A DNA stretch of 64,000 bases, from positions 1-64,000 of the forward strand of contig CACWJA010000006.1 of NCBI GenBank assembly GCA_902761145.1, in the 5' to 3' direction. Source of the DNA: an uncultured bacterium. GTDB taxonomy: Bacteria; Patescibacteriota; Saccharimonadia; Saccharimonadales; Saccharimonadaceae. Each line of letters begins with the position of its first letter. The stretch's first letter is position 1. Below are positions 35,955 through 45,500 of this stretch, piece by piece. Below the pieces are notes generated by a model. It worked only from the letters and a program-made list of their open reading frames with translations, did not search any database and was not told the DNA's origin. A program made the translations under genes and the position numbers.

Positions 35955-37427
35955 ATGACCACCACTAATTCGTCTAGGTTAGACCACGCTATTGAAGTAG
36001 CAAAGCAAGCTCACAAAGGCCAGCTTCGCAAGACTGGTGAGCCGTATATTATTCACCCCTTGGCCGTAAAAAAGATCCTAGAAGAATGGGGCATGGATGA
36101 AGACACCGTGATAGCCGGCGTACTACATGACACGGTGGAGGACACCGGGCTTACCCTGGACGACATTCGTAAGGAATTCGGTGATTCAGTAGCTTTTTTA
36201 GTGGATGGTGTCACTAAACTGTCTACCGCTCGCAACGGCATGCGCGATATAGATACATATCTCCCAGCCACCAAGGATAATTTTCTTCGCCTTATGATAG
36301 CCCTGGGCGACGATATTCGCGTACTTATCATCAAGCTAGCAGACAGGCTGCACAATGTCCGCACCCTCTCAGCCCTTCCGCCAGACAAGCAGAAAAAAAT
36401 AGCCAAAGAGACCTTAGAGGTTTTTGCGCCACTGGCGGACAGGCTCAATATGGGGCAGCTCCGAGTAGAGCTAGCAGATCTCGCCTTCAAATATGTAGAT
36501 CCTCGACGCTTTGAAGAGCTAAAGACCTTGATAGAAAAATACAACAAATCCGCTGAGAAATCTTTGCACAAAATAGAGTCCGATATAAGCGCCGCCCTCA
36601 AAAAAGAGAAAATCAAATTCACCATCTCTGGCCGCGTAAAGTCAGTCTACTCCCTTCACAAAAAGCTTGCCAAGCACAATCAAAATATCAACGAGATTTA
36701 TGATCTTACCGCGCTACGTATCATAGTAGATGATATTACCGACTGCTACCTCACTCTAGGTATTATTCACTCACTCTATACTCCTATGAATGGCCGCATC
36801 AAGGACTATATCGCCATGCCTAAGCAAAACGGTTACCAATCTTTGCATACTACAGTGATCACTAAAGACAAGCGCGTGGTGGAGTTCCAGATCCGCACTC
36901 GCGAAATGCACGAATACGCCGAACGCGGTCTCGCTGCCAGCTTCTACTACAACGAACAAAAGCTCACAGAAAACTACAAAAAAGGGAAGATCGAGCATCT
37001 CCCCACCAATCTCTTCTGGATTACCGAACTCCAGATGACCGCCGCTAAGCTCCGTGAAGGCAAAAAGGTAGATCTAAAAAAGCTCAAGCTCAATCTCTTT
37101 GCCGACAAGATCTTCGTGTACACCCCAAAGGGCGATATTATAGATTTGCCAGCGGGTGCCTTACCGCTGGATTTTGCCTACCGTCTCCATTCCGAGATAG
37201 GCGACCACGTAGTAGGCGTCAAGATCAATGGCAAGATGAGCAACCTGAACAAAAAATTAGAACAAGGCGATATAGTAGAGATTCTCACCTCTAAAAACCA
37301 GACCCCCAAGACTTCTTGGTTAGATCGCATCATCACTTCTCATGCTCGCCACAAGCTATTACATCGACTTAATGCTCCCGCCAACCCTACCGCCGAGCCC
37401 AAGAAGAAACGCAAACCCAGAAAATAG
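35955..37427 (+). CDS. RelA/SpoT family (p)ppGpp synthetase/hydrolase
   Basis: A 490-residue stringent-response enzyme. The HD hydrolase domain contains GVLHDTVEDTGLTLDDI (about residues 55-71) and LADRLHNVRTLSALPPDKQ; the synthetase domain has GRVKSVYSLHKKL, YDLTALRIIVDD and KQNGYQSLHTTV; a TGS domain (about 395-460) has FVYTPKGDIIDLPAGALPLDFA. The usual C-terminal helical, zinc-finger and ACT domains are missing, so it is shorter than the usual 700-plus residues. Both catalytic domains look complete. TATAAT ends 7 nt before the ATG, indicating a leaderless transcript. Confidence 0.9.
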   Translation: MTTTNSSRLDHAIEVAKQAHKGQLRKTGEPYIIHPLAVKKILEEWGMDEDTVIAGVLHDTVEDTGLTLDDIRKEFGDSVAFLVDGVTKLSTARNGMRDIDTYLPATKDNFLRLMIALGDDIRVLIIKLADRLHNVRTLSALPPDKQKKIAKETLEVFAPLADRLNMGQLRVELADLAFKYVDPRRFEELKTLIEKYNKSAEKSLHKIESDISAALKKEKIKFTISGRVKSVYSLHKKLAKHNQNINEIYDLTALRIIVDDITDCYLTLGIIHSLYTPMNGRIKDYIAMPKQNGYQSLHTTVITKDKRVVEFQIRTREMHEYAERGLAASFYYNEQKLTENYKKGKIEHLPTNLFWITELQMTAAKLREGKKVDLKKLKLNLFADKIFVYTPKGDIIDLPAGALPLDFAYRLHSEIGDHVVGVKINGKMSNLNKKLEQGDIVEILTSKNQTPKTSWLDRIITSHARHKLLHRLNAPANPTAEPKKKRKPRK

Positions 37428-37477
37428 CCTATCCGTACCTTCGCATATCCAAACTGATTATGCTATAATAAATAACA

Positions 37478-38752
37478 ATGAAGAAGGGTAAATGGCTAAT
37501 AGCGTTATTAAGTTTTTTTGCCATTATTATTATTTCCGAAATTGCTGCAATTATCGTCGTACACAATTACAGAAGTGACCTTACTTTTAGACTTGAAGGT
37601 GAAGAGCGTATCGTGCTGCAGTTAGGAGAAGATTATGTAGAACCTGGCTATACTGCCACTTCTATGCAGATGGACTTAGGCGACCGAGTGCAAGTAGAAA
37701 ACAATATAGACAGTAGTATCCTGGGGAAATATTATGTAAAATATACACTAGATTTCCTCAACCGAAGATATGATTTAGAGAGAACTATAGAAGTAATTGA
37801 TGTTATCCCGCCAATTATTACGCTCAATGGCGATGCCGAAATAAGTATTTACACAGATGACGAATATGTCGACCCAGGGGCTACCGCAGGCGACAATTAC
37901 GACGGAGATATTACAGATCGCATTGTTATAAATAACGAACTAGACAATACCTACCCAGGAGAATACAGAATTGTTTATTCCGTAGAGGATAGCTCTGGAA
38001 ACAGTGCTGACATCACAAGAAAAATCATAGTTGAGAAAAAGCCAGAACCAGAGCCAGTAATAGCCTATGTTCCAGCCCAAGTAGAAACACCCTCATGGAA
38101 TAATAATGCCGAAGTCGTAGTACCCGCCACCTCTTCCGACCCTATTGCTGATTATATTAGTGAACATGGGTATGATGCGTCCGTAGGCTATTACAACTTG
38201 GCCACAGGTAGGCAGTACCTTTATCAAGCTGACAGGATATATTATGGGGCGAGCCTTATCAAAACACTGGATGCTATATATTTGTATGACAAAGGCATGG
38301 TAGACGATAATCTTAAATATTATATAGATAGGGCCATATCTGTAAGCGATAACAACGCGCACCTGTATCTGATAAATTATATCGGCAAAGACAATTTAAA
38401 GAACTACGGCATTGCTCTGGGTGCACCAAATACTCTCTCGGGCGACAATAGCTATGGAGATACCACAGTCATGGACCAATTAGCCTATTACAAAAAAGCG
38501 TATGAGATCGCTAGTAGCAATGCAGATTTTAAAGCTCCGTTTATTAATGACTATTACAACTACATTAAAATTGACGGCATTACTACTATGCACAAGCATG
38601 GCTATTATGACCAATGGTATCACGATGCTGGGATAGTCTTCGACACGGAGCCTTACATTGTAGTGATACTCACCAACCACGGCAAAGGTAATAGATACGA
38701 AGTCATCCATAACCTCACAAACCTCATATACAAATATCACAAGGGGGAATAA
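37478..38752 (+). CDS. Beta-lactamase-like serine hydrolase with Ig-like domains
   Basis: A 424-residue membrane-anchored protein. Residues 8-28 are a signal anchor. Two DUF5011-type Ig-like repeats follow (DYVEPGYTATSMQ and EYVDPGATAGDNYDGDITD). The C-terminal domain (about 222-424) resembles class A beta-lactamase/transpeptidase folds: SLIK (SxxK, nucleophile Ser), SDN in ISVSDNNAH, and HKHG in place of KTG. It probably acts on peptidoglycan or related bonds outside the cell; real beta-lactamase activity is uncertain because the third motif differs. TATAAT ends 9 nt before the ATG. Confidence 0.75.
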   Translation: MKKGKWLIALLSFFAIIIISEIAAIIVVHNYRSDLTFRLEGEERIVLQLGEDYVEPGYTATSMQMDLGDRVQVENNIDSSILGKYYVKYTLDFLNRRYDLERTIEVIDVIPPIITLNGDAEISIYTDDEYVDPGATAGDNYDGDITDRIVINNELDNTYPGEYRIVYSVEDSSGNSADITRKIIVEKKPEPEPVIAYVPAQVETPSWNNNAEVVVPATSSDPIADYISEHGYDASVGYYNLATGRQYLYQADRIYYGASLIKTLDAIYLYDKGMVDDNLKYYIDRAISVSDNNAHLYLINYIGKDNLKNYGIALGAPNTLSGDNSYGDTTVMDQLAYYKKAYEIASSNADFKAPFINDYYNYIKIDGITTMHKHGYYDQWYHDAGIVFDTEPYIVVILTNHGKGNRYEVIHNLTNLIYKYHKGE

Positions 38753-38794
38753 TCCACGCATTATTCAGTAACACCTACCTTTCGGGGGGCATGA

Positions 38795-38825
38795 AAAATG
38801 ATCTGGGTGATCGGACTTGAACCGT
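38795..38825 (-). repeat. Duplicated 3' end of tRNA-Pro (att-like scar)
   Basis: 31 nt identical to 38881-38911 except one base. It repeats the T-loop 3' half, the acceptor 3' strand and flanking T run of tRNA-Pro, with CCA changed to TCA. Such duplicates are typical of element integration at a tRNA 3' end. Confidence 0.75.
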
Positions 38826-38885
38826 TTGCCCCTTGGGACGCTCCGGTTCCCAACTCAATTTGTTTTTTCTGGAGCCACAAAAAAA

Positions 38886-38961
38886 TGGTCTGGGTGATCG
38901 GACTTGAACCGACGGCCTCAGCGTCCCGAACGCTGCGCGCTACCAACTGCGCCACACCCAG
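38886..38961 (-). tRNA. tRNA-Pro (CGG)
   Basis: A 76-nt cloverleaf with CCA encoded. Acceptor CTGGGTG pairs with CACCCAG, the anticodon stem CAGCG/CGCTG encloses TTCGGGA, giving anticodon CGG, and GTCGG/CCGAT forms the T stem. A T run follows the CCA. Confidence 0.93.
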
Positions 38962-39124
38962 AAAAATGGAGCGATTAAGCAACAGCTTACGAACCATAAC
39001 GCTCTCTTTCTAAAAATATTATATATGAAATTATATTAAATTTCAATGGGAGTATATGAAAATATTATTATAAATGTTATCATAATATCACTGGTCTACA
39101 ATTAATTTTTTAAAAGGAGAAATT

Positions 39125-40063
39125 ATGAAAAATATTATTGAAGTTAAGAACTTAACAAAAAAATATAAAGAATTAAAAGCAGTAGATGATTTGTCTTTTG
39201 AAGTACACGAGGGAGAAATATTAGGACTGTTAGGTCCTAACGGTAGTGGTAAATCAACTACAATAAATTGCTTATTATCTTTATTAAATTATAGTAATGG
39301 AAGTATAAAAATATTTGGTAAAGAAATGAAACCGGATTCTTATGATTTGAAATCTAAAATAGGAGTAGTATTTCAAGAAGTATCAGTTTTTGACGAACTT
39401 ACTGTTTATGAAAATATAGATTACTTTTGTGGATTATATATTTCTGATAAAGAAACAAAGAAAAAATATATAGAAGACGCAATAAGTTTAGTAGGATTAG
39501 AAGATTTTAAAAAGTTCTATCCTAAAAAATTATCTGGTGGTCTATTGAGAAGATTAAATATAGCGTGTGGTATAGCACATAAACCTAAACTTATTTTTTT
39601 AGATGAGCCAACTGTTGCAGTTGATCCACAAAGTAGAAACAATATTTTAGATGGAATCAAGAAATTAAGAGATGATGGAGCAACTATTGTTTATACAACA
39701 CATTATATGGAAGAAGTAGAAATACTTTGTGATAGAGTTATTATTCTTGATAAAGGTAAAATATTAGCAGCAGGAACTACTGATGAATTAAAAGAACTTG
39801 CCAAAATAGAAGAAAAAATATCAATAGAAGTAAATGATTTAGAAACTAAATACATAGATAAAATAAAAGAGTTAAAAAATGTTGATGACGTAAAATATAA
39901 TGGAAATATATTACTTATTACATATAAAAAAGGCAAAAATAATCTAGTGGAGATTATGGAGTATTTAAAAGAGAATAGAATTAAATATAATAAAATATTT
40001 TCAGAAAGACCAACACTTAATGATGTGTTTCTTGAACTAACAGGAAAGGAACTTCGTGATTAA
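39125..40063 (+). CDS. ABC transporter ATP-binding protein (AT-rich island)
   Basis: A 312-residue ATPase: Walker A GPNGSGKST (about residue 36), Q loop VVFQEVSVF, signature LSGGLLRR and Walker B LIFLDEPTVAVDP, then switch His in YTTHYMEE. The C-terminal extension is typical of exporters of the DrrA/NatA/CcmA type. AAAAGGAG lies 5 nt before the ATG. The base composition is strikingly AT-rich (AAA, ATA, TTA and AGA codons) compared with the flanking genes. It forms an operon with two permeases (stop and start overlap as TAATG). Confidence 0.9.
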   Translation: MKNIIEVKNLTKKYKELKAVDDLSFEVHEGEILGLLGPNGSGKSTTINCLLSLLNYSNGSIKIFGKEMKPDSYDLKSKIGVVFQEVSVFDELTVYENIDYFCGLYISDKETKKKYIEDAISLVGLEDFKKFYPKKLSGGLLRRLNIACGIAHKPKLIFLDEPTVAVDPQSRNNILDGIKKLRDDGATIVYTTHYMEEVEILCDRVIILDKGKILAAGTTDELKELAKIEEKISIEVNDLETKYIDKIKELKNVDDVKYNGNILLITYKKGKNNLVEIMEYLKENRIKYNKIFSERPTLNDVFLELTGKELRD

Positions 40064-41244
40064 TGTTTATACATAACTTTAAATACTCTTTAAAAACTCT
40101 TTTTAGAAATAAAGCACTAATATTTTGGACTTTTGCCTTTCCAATAATATTAGGAACATTTTTTAATATGGCATTTTCAAATATAGAAAGTAGTGAAAAA
40201 TTAGATATTATAAATATAGCAATTATTAAAAATGATGATTTCAATAATAATGAAATATTTAAAACTGCTTTTGAAGAATTAAGTGATAAGAATAATGATG
40301 ATAGATTATTTGAAACAAGATATACAACTGAGGAAGAAGCAAAAAAATTATTAGAAGATGAAGAAATAGTAGGCTATATGAAATTAGTAAATGATGAGCC
40401 AAAATTAACCTTTACAACAAGTGGAATTAACGAAACAATATTTAAGTATGTATCAGAAGAAATAGCACAAACAAGTAATATTATAAAAAACTTATCAGAA
40501 GAAGAAATAAAAAAAGAAATGATAGCCGGTAATTATAATATTGATTATGAAAGTATTTATAACAATGTAATAGAACTGACTGAAGAAGATGATGTACGAC
40601 TTAATAATGTTTCAAATAGTAATTTAGGTTATACAATGATAGAGTTTTATACACTTATAGCAATGGCTTGTTTATATGGAGGAATATTAGGTGCAGTTGC
40701 AATAAATCAAAATTTAGCCAATATGACTAATCAAGGAAAGAGAGTATCAGTGTCACCAACTTCAAAAGGAAAAATCATTTTAAGTAGTGTTCTTGCTAGT
40801 TATATTACGCAATTAGTAGGAGTTGCTCTTTTATTCCTTTATACGATATTTGTTTTAAAAGTTGACTATGGTAATAAACTAGGATTAGATATTGCTTTAG
40901 CAATGGCAGGAAGTTTAGCTGGATTATCATTAGGAGTAGCGGTTGCAACTACGATAAAGTCAAATGATAATGTTAAAACAGGAATTATTATAGCAATTAC
41001 AATGTTAGGATGTTTTTTGTCTGGTATGATGGGTATAACAATGAAATATATAATTGATAAAAATATTCCAATTATAAACAAATTAAATCCTGCAAGTATG
41101 ATTACTGATGGATTTTATTCACTATATTACTATGACACATTAGATAGATATATTTTTGATATTGGAAGTTTACTTATTTTTGCTTTTGTATTGATAGCAA
41201 TTTCTTATATCAGTTTAAGGAGGCAAAAATATGACAGTATTTAA
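40063..41244 (+). CDS. ABC-2 type permease (first)
   Basis: A 393-residue membrane protein with one N-terminal helix (ALIFWTFAFPIILGTFFNMAF), a long extracytoplasmic part (about 45-190), and five or six C-terminal helices with GCFLSGMMGITMKYIID. This is the ABC-2/DrrB-like exporter topology. It overlaps the ATPase gene at TAATG and the second permease gene by 14 nt, so the three proteins are made together and probably form one exporter. Substrate unknown: drugs, bacteriocins or peptides are usual. Confidence 0.85.
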   Translation: MFIHNFKYSLKTLFRNKALIFWTFAFPIILGTFFNMAFSNIESSEKLDIINIAIIKNDDFNNNEIFKTAFEELSDKNNDDRLFETRYTTEEEAKKLLEDEEIVGYMKLVNDEPKLTFTTSGINETIFKYVSEEIAQTSNIIKNLSEEEIKKEMIAGNYNIDYESIYNNVIELTEEDDVRLNNVSNSNLGYTMIEFYTLIAMACLYGGILGAVAINQNLANMTNQGKRVSVSPTSKGKIILSSVLASYITQLVGVALLFLYTIFVLKVDYGNKLGLDIALAMAGSLAGLSLGVAVATTIKSNDNVKTGIIIAITMLGCFLSGMMGITMKYIIDKNIPIINKLNPASMITDGFYSLYYYDTLDRYIFDIGSLLIFAFVLIAISYISLRRQKYDSI

Positions 41245-42379
41245 AACATTTTTGAAAATATTAAATAAAAACAAATTTATCATAATTCTATATACAGTTT
41301 TTTTAATAGGATTTGGTGGATTCAATATGCAGACAAGTGATAATAGTACAAACTTTGTTGCAAGCAAACCAGATATTATGATAGTAAATTATGATGAAGA
41401 AAAAGGAATTACAAAAGATTTAATAAAATACATAACAGATAATAGCAACATAATAGAATTAAATAATAATGAAGAAGCAATAAATGATGGACTATTTTAT
41501 AGAGATGTAAATTATGTAATTTATATTCCTGAAAATTATGGTAAAGATTTTATGGATGGGAAAAATCCAGAAATAAAAATAAAAAGTACAGGTGATTATC
41601 AATCATCATTTGCTGAAATGTTATTATCTAGATATATTAAAGTTGCAAATATATATCAAAAAAGTATAGATAATGAAGATGAATTAATCAGTAAAATAAA
41701 TGAAACCCTATCTAAAGAAAGTGAAGTTGAAATAACTTCTAAACTTGATACAGATGGTTTAGCAAAAGCAACGTTTTACTATAATTTTGCAAGTTATAGT
41801 ATACTTGCTTGTTTGGTATATGTAATATGTCTAATTCTATCGAGTTTTAAAGATATTAAGATTCAAAAAAGAACTATAATAAGTAGTACAAATTATAGAA
41901 AACTTAATAGACAATTACTATTATCAAACAGTTTATTTTCTATAATATTATGGGGTGTGTATGTTGCATTAAGTTTTGTTTTAATTGGAGATGTAATGTT
42001 TTCTAATCAAGGAATAATTTATTTAATAAATTCATTTATATTTACCATGTGTGCAACTACTATTGCTTTGTTTATAGGAAATTTAGTTTCAAATAAAAAT
42101 GCAATAAATGGTATAGTCAATGTAATAGCATTAGGATCAAGTTTCTTATGTGGTGCTTTTGTTCCTGTGGAATGGCTACCAGATGGAGTTTTAAAAATTG
42201 CTCATATTTTGCCATCATATTATTATATAAGTAGTAATGAATCTTTAAAGACATTAGAAGTATTTAATTTAGAAACAATGCAACCTATTATAACAAATAT
42301 GATAGTAATTTTGGGGTTCTCAATAATATTTATTATATTAACTAATATAGTTTCTAAAAGAAAACAAAAAATAGGATAA
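41231..42379 (+). CDS. ABC-2 type permease (second)
   Basis: A 382-residue membrane protein with the same topology as its neighbour: an N-terminal helix (FIIILYTVFLIGFGGFNM), an extracytoplasmic domain and C-terminal helices containing GSSFLCGAFVPVEWLPDG. AGGAGG lies 7 nt before the ATG. It likely dimerises with the first permease. The very low GC content continues through its stop codon. The pair plus ATPase resembles exporter operons of low-GC Firmicutes. Confidence 0.85.
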   Translation: MTVFKTFLKILNKNKFIIILYTVFLIGFGGFNMQTSDNSTNFVASKPDIMIVNYDEEKGITKDLIKYITDNSNIIELNNNEEAINDGLFYRDVNYVIYIPENYGKDFMDGKNPEIKIKSTGDYQSSFAEMLLSRYIKVANIYQKSIDNEDELISKINETLSKESEVEITSKLDTDGLAKATFYYNFASYSILACLVYVICLILSSFKDIKIQKRTIISSTNYRKLNRQLLLSNSLFSIILWGVYVALSFVLIGDVMFSNQGIIYLINSFIFTMCATTIALFIGNLVSNKNAINGIVNVIALGSSFLCGAFVPVEWLPDGVLKIAHILPSYYYISSNESLKTLEVFNLETMQPIITNMIVILGFSIIFIILTNIVSKRKQKIG

Positions 42380-42471
42380 AGGGTATGGGAATTTCCATAG
42401 TAGAATTTATGTGGGAGTATAAATTCAGTGCTGGCTAGACAAGACTTTTACTCCCATATTCTAAAAAATAT

Positions 42472-42516
42472 AAAAAGAGGATTAAATTATTTGGGTAATT
42501 TTTTCCTCTTTTTTTG
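42472..42516 (+). terminator. Terminator after the ABC operon
   Basis: AAAAAGAGGA and TCCTCTTTTT form a stem followed by a T run, around an AT-rich loop. Confidence 0.75.
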
Positions 42517-42523
42517 AGATTAT

Positions 42524-42646
42524 TTATACAAAAATATATTCATTTAAGACAATTTCTTCAGCCATATTTTTGTAATTATTCATTAGCTTTGTCCATTCTA
42601 ATGGGTTTAATTCTTTACTTTTTTCAGACTTTATATTTGGTAGAAC
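42524..42646 (-). pseudogene. C-terminal fragment of an unidentified AT-rich gene
   Basis: On the minus strand about 40 codons read VLPNIKSEKSKELNPLEWTK and so on, ending NEYIFV and TAA at 42524-42526. An in-frame TGA lies just upstream, and no start is present. Composition matches the AT-rich island, so it is probably the remnant of a gene that came with it. The family is not identified. The rest of 42380-42717 holds terminators only. Confidence 0.35.
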
Positions 42647-42677
42647 AAGCCTTCAAGCCTGACTACGGACTAAATAA

Positions 42678-42714
42678 AAACTTACGAACTTTAACTAGTC
42701 CGTAAGTTGTCTTC
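42678..42714 (-). terminator. Terminator of tRNA-Thr
   Basis: On the minus strand AACTTACG and CGTAAGTT form a hairpin followed by TTTATTT, immediately after the tRNA CCA end. Confidence 0.75.
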
Positions 42715-42717
42715 AAA

Positions 42718-42793
42718 TGGAGCCGATGGCAGGGATCGAACCTGTGACCTGCTCGTTACGAATGAGCTGCTCTACCAACTGAGCTACATCGGC
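42718..42793 (-). tRNA. tRNA-Thr (CGT)
   Basis: A 76-nt cloverleaf with CCA encoded. Acceptor GCCGATG pairs with CATCGGC; the anticodon loop TTCGTAA gives CGT. An A-C mismatch closes the anticodon stem and another starts the T stem. Confidence 0.9.
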
Positions 42794-42903
42794 GCATCTG
42801 TATATAATTAATTTCTACAACACATAACTATATCGACTTGCGTTGCTAATACTACTTATTATAACACATTTGTGCTATAATAATGATAACCAAGGAGAAA
42901 AAT

Positions 42904-43494
42904 ATGCCAAAAACAGAAGTTATCAAGCGTCCAATCGAAAAAATAGGTTGGGACCTCAAAAAATCAGCATGGTCTGCCGTTATCGAGTCGCTAGCCATCA
43001 TAATTTTTGGCATTTTAATGATCGTCTGGCCAGATATTACAATTGCAGTTATAGCCAACATCCTCGGTGCTATATTTATTGTTAGCGGTATTTACCAGAT
43101 CATTAACTATTTCGTAGTCAAAGGCCAGAATGACTTTTTTAACAACGGCCTTCTCGTAGGAGTGATCTCTCTGCTTGTTGGCATAGCCGCTATCGTTATA
43201 GGTGACAGTATAGCTAACGTTTTCCGTATAATTATAGGTATTTGGATGATTTACGAATCCTTAGTGCGCGTCAATACTGCGATTAAGCTCCATTCTGTAG
43301 GCATCCAGAGCTGGAAATACATCGTAATAATTGCCCTAATCATGCTTGCCCTGGGGTTATTTGTAGTATTTAATACTGGCGCTATATTCCAATTGATAGG
43401 GTGGGTCATGGTAGTGGCTGGTATCGTTGGTATTGTCGGTGATGTCATGTTCATGCAGCAGATTAACACGGTCGTTGATAAGCTCACTAAATAA
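42904..43494 (+). CDS. HdeD/DUF308 family membrane protein
   Basis: A 196-residue protein of six hydrophobic helices with the DUF308 spacing (IIFGILMIVWPDITIAVIAN and ALGLFVVFNTGAIFQLIGW). In enterobacteria HdeD is linked to acid tolerance; here the role is unknown. The start at 42904 is chosen because CAAGGAG lies 6 nt upstream; the ATG at 42883 overlaps that site. It starts an operon with a small membrane protein and the glycosyltransferase. Confidence 0.8.
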   Translation: MPKTEVIKRPIEKIGWDLKKSAWSAVIESLAIIIFGILMIVWPDITIAVIANILGAIFIVSGIYQIINYFVVKGQNDFFNNGLLVGVISLLVGIAAIVIGDSIANVFRIIIGIWMIYESLVRVNTAIKLHSVGIQSWKYIVIIALIMLALGLFVVFNTGAIFQLIGWVMVVAGIVGIVGDVMFMQQINTVVDKLTK

Positions 43495-43497
43495 CCC

Positions 43498-43866
43498 ATG
43501 AAACAAATTACCTTCAAAGATGATATTATTGCCATTTATCGTACCGAGCGCGGTATTTTGCTGCTAATTATTATTAACCTATTGTTATCTATTGGCCTTC
43601 TTGTTTTTTCTCTTATTAATCTCAATTCAAGTAATACCGTAGTCAAGACCGGCTATGGCGACATAGGTGGGTATCGTGATGGCTCTTGGGTAGACATGCT
43701 GTCATTTCCGTTGCTTGCAGTAATATTTGGCGTTTTGCACGGATTATTATCCTTGAGGATCTTCCGTAAGCGCGGCGGTGGTATGGCAAAATTCTTCCTT
43801 CTGATTACTACTACCCTAATAGCCGGTACATTCTTGGTGCTAATTCGTTTACTCGGGGAAGGATAA
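43498..43866 (+). CDS. Small membrane protein (122 aa)
   Basis: A 122-residue protein with three predicted membrane helices (ILLLIIINLLLSIGLLVF, SFPLLAVIFGVLHGLLSL, FFLLITTTLIAGTFLVLI). It starts 3 nt after the DUF308 stop and its stop overlaps the next ATG (TAATG). No family is recognised. Tight packing suggests it works with the glycosyltransferase. Confidence 0.65.
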   Translation: MKQITFKDDIIAIYRTERGILLLIIINLLLSIGLLVFSLINLNSSNTVVKTGYGDIGGYRDGSWVDMLSFPLLAVIFGVLHGLLSLRIFRKRGGGMAKFFLLITTTLIAGTFLVLIRLLGEG

Positions 43867-45491
43867 TGCGTAGAAATCTTGAAATTCCTCAAGGCAAGCG
43901 TACGAAACTCTACCGTTTTTTAGAAATTTTGCCAGGCGCCGTCTCGTATGGTGCTATTATTCTACTATTTGTGCTGTCCCTGATAGACCCAGTACTTGGC
44001 GCGATCTACCTTTTTGCCCTAATTGCCACTACGTTAGTCAAAGCCATAGGAGTAGCGTATCGTACCATTCAGGGCTATGAAGTCATTAAACGTGCGGAGC
44101 GTGTAGACTGGCGAAAACGCATAGAAGATCTTTCCAACCCACATACATCATACGAGAAATTACGAGATAAAGACGACAATAGCTATCATTTTGACGAGCA
44201 CATAGAAAATCTCAAAATGATGGCTGCTATGGGCAAAGAATACCCTACCCCAGACAAGATCTATCACGTAGTAATCATGACTGCTTACAATGAAGGCATA
44301 GACGTACTAGACCCCTCTATTAAAGCAGTAGCTAGGTCTACCTCCCCCAAAGACCATATTATTTTTGTTTTGGCATATGAAGCCAGGGGCGGGGAAGAGA
44401 TGGCCGCTACAGCCAAGCATCTAAAAAAACAATACCAAGGCGTATTTCGTGATTTTATTTTATCCGAGCATCCGGATAACCTTCCAAACGAAATTGTCGG
44501 CAAAGGTCCCAATCTCACATATGCGGGGAATGTCGTTGCTGAGTACGTATCTAACAAACGATTACCAATAGAAAACATCATCGTAACATCGCTAGATAGT
44601 GACAACCATATGGCTCCAAAATACCTAGACTCAGTAGCTTATGAATTCATTACTCACCCTAACCGTCAGCGCCTCAGCTATCAGCCGGTATCACTTTTTA
44701 TGAACAACATTTGGGACGCTCCTGCACCTTCACGTATTATTGCGGTTTCGAACTCTTTCTTCAACGTCATATCCACTATGCGCCCACATTTGTTACGCAA
44801 CTTTGCATCGCATTCGCAGCCACTGCAGGCGCTTGAAGCAATGAACTTCTGGAGCAAGCGTACCATAGTGGAGGATGGCCATCAATATTGGCGAAGCCTG
44901 TTTTTCTTCTCTGGAGATTATTCAGTATTACCTATTCGGATCCCTATCTACCAAGATGCTGTCATAGATGACACCCTATGGAAGACCATCAAAGCACAAT
45001 TCATACAGGTACGACGCTGGTATTATGGAGCATCAGACGTAGCCTATGTCGGCTCTAAGCTATTTGTCAGGAAAAGCCAACGTATCGTGCCTTTTTGGCA
45101 ACTTTTTCCAAAATTCTGGCGTTTGCTTGATGGGCATGTTACGCTAGCCATCCTTGCGCCTATCGTGGCTTTTGGTGGTTGGGTGCCAATGATTATGAAT
45201 CTGTCTTCTCATACTATGGTCGCATACAACTTGCCAAATATTGTTAGTATAGTAGAGACATTTGCTTCTATTGGCCTGATAGTGTCTATTCTAGTGTCAT
45301 TCAAAATGCTTCCCAAACGGCCCGCGAAATATAGAAAAGGTCGTAATATCCTGATGCTTGTCCAATGGATTCTTATGCCGGTTACATCTATATTGTACCA
45401 GTCGCTAGCGGCATTTTACTCCCAGACACGCTTAATGCTGGGCCTATATATGGAAAAATTTGATGTTACAAAAAAGGTCGTCAAAAAATAA
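43866..45491 (+). CDS. Membrane glycosyltransferase family 2
   Basis: A 541-residue protein. Helices at about 18-55 precede a GT2 domain: VVIMTAYNEGIDVL (nucleotide-sugar binding), TSLDSDNHMAPKYLDSVAYE with a DxD-like SDN, a FWSKRTIVEDGHQYWRS segment with the catalytic ED, and QVRRWYYGA (QxxRW). Three or four C-terminal helices follow. Such enzymes make polysaccharides or glycolipids at the membrane. It is in one operon with the DUF308 protein, the small membrane protein and, 9 nt later, the CYTH protein. Confidence 0.8.
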   Translation: MRRNLEIPQGKRTKLYRFLEILPGAVSYGAIILLFVLSLIDPVLGAIYLFALIATTLVKAIGVAYRTIQGYEVIKRAERVDWRKRIEDLSNPHTSYEKLRDKDDNSYHFDEHIENLKMMAAMGKEYPTPDKIYHVVIMTAYNEGIDVLDPSIKAVARSTSPKDHIIFVLAYEARGGEEMAATAKHLKKQYQGVFRDFILSEHPDNLPNEIVGKGPNLTYAGNVVAEYVSNKRLPIENIIVTSLDSDNHMAPKYLDSVAYEFITHPNRQRLSYQPVSLFMNNIWDAPAPSRIIAVSNSFFNVISTMRPHLLRNFASHSQPLQALEAMNFWSKRTIVEDGHQYWRSLFFFSGDYSVLPIRIPIYQDAVIDDTLWKTIKAQFIQVRRWYYGASDVAYVGSKLFVRKSQRIVPFWQLFPKFWRLLDGHVTLAILAPIVAFGGWVPMIMNLSSHTMVAYNLPNIVSIVETFASIGLIVSILVSFKMLPKRPAKYRKGRNILMLVQWILMPVTSILYQSLAAFYSQTRLMLGLYMEKFDVTKKVVKK

Positions 45492-45500
45492 AGAGTAGCC

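Noticed and set aside
38761-39013. Open frames on both strands across tRNA-Pro
   Set aside because: They consist of tRNA sequence and its duplicated end; no ribosome-binding site or conserved protein pattern.
42514-42705. 63-residue plus-strand frame after the ABC operon
   Set aside because: It begins inside the terminator T run and runs antisense to a more protein-like minus-strand fragment; no ribosome-binding site.
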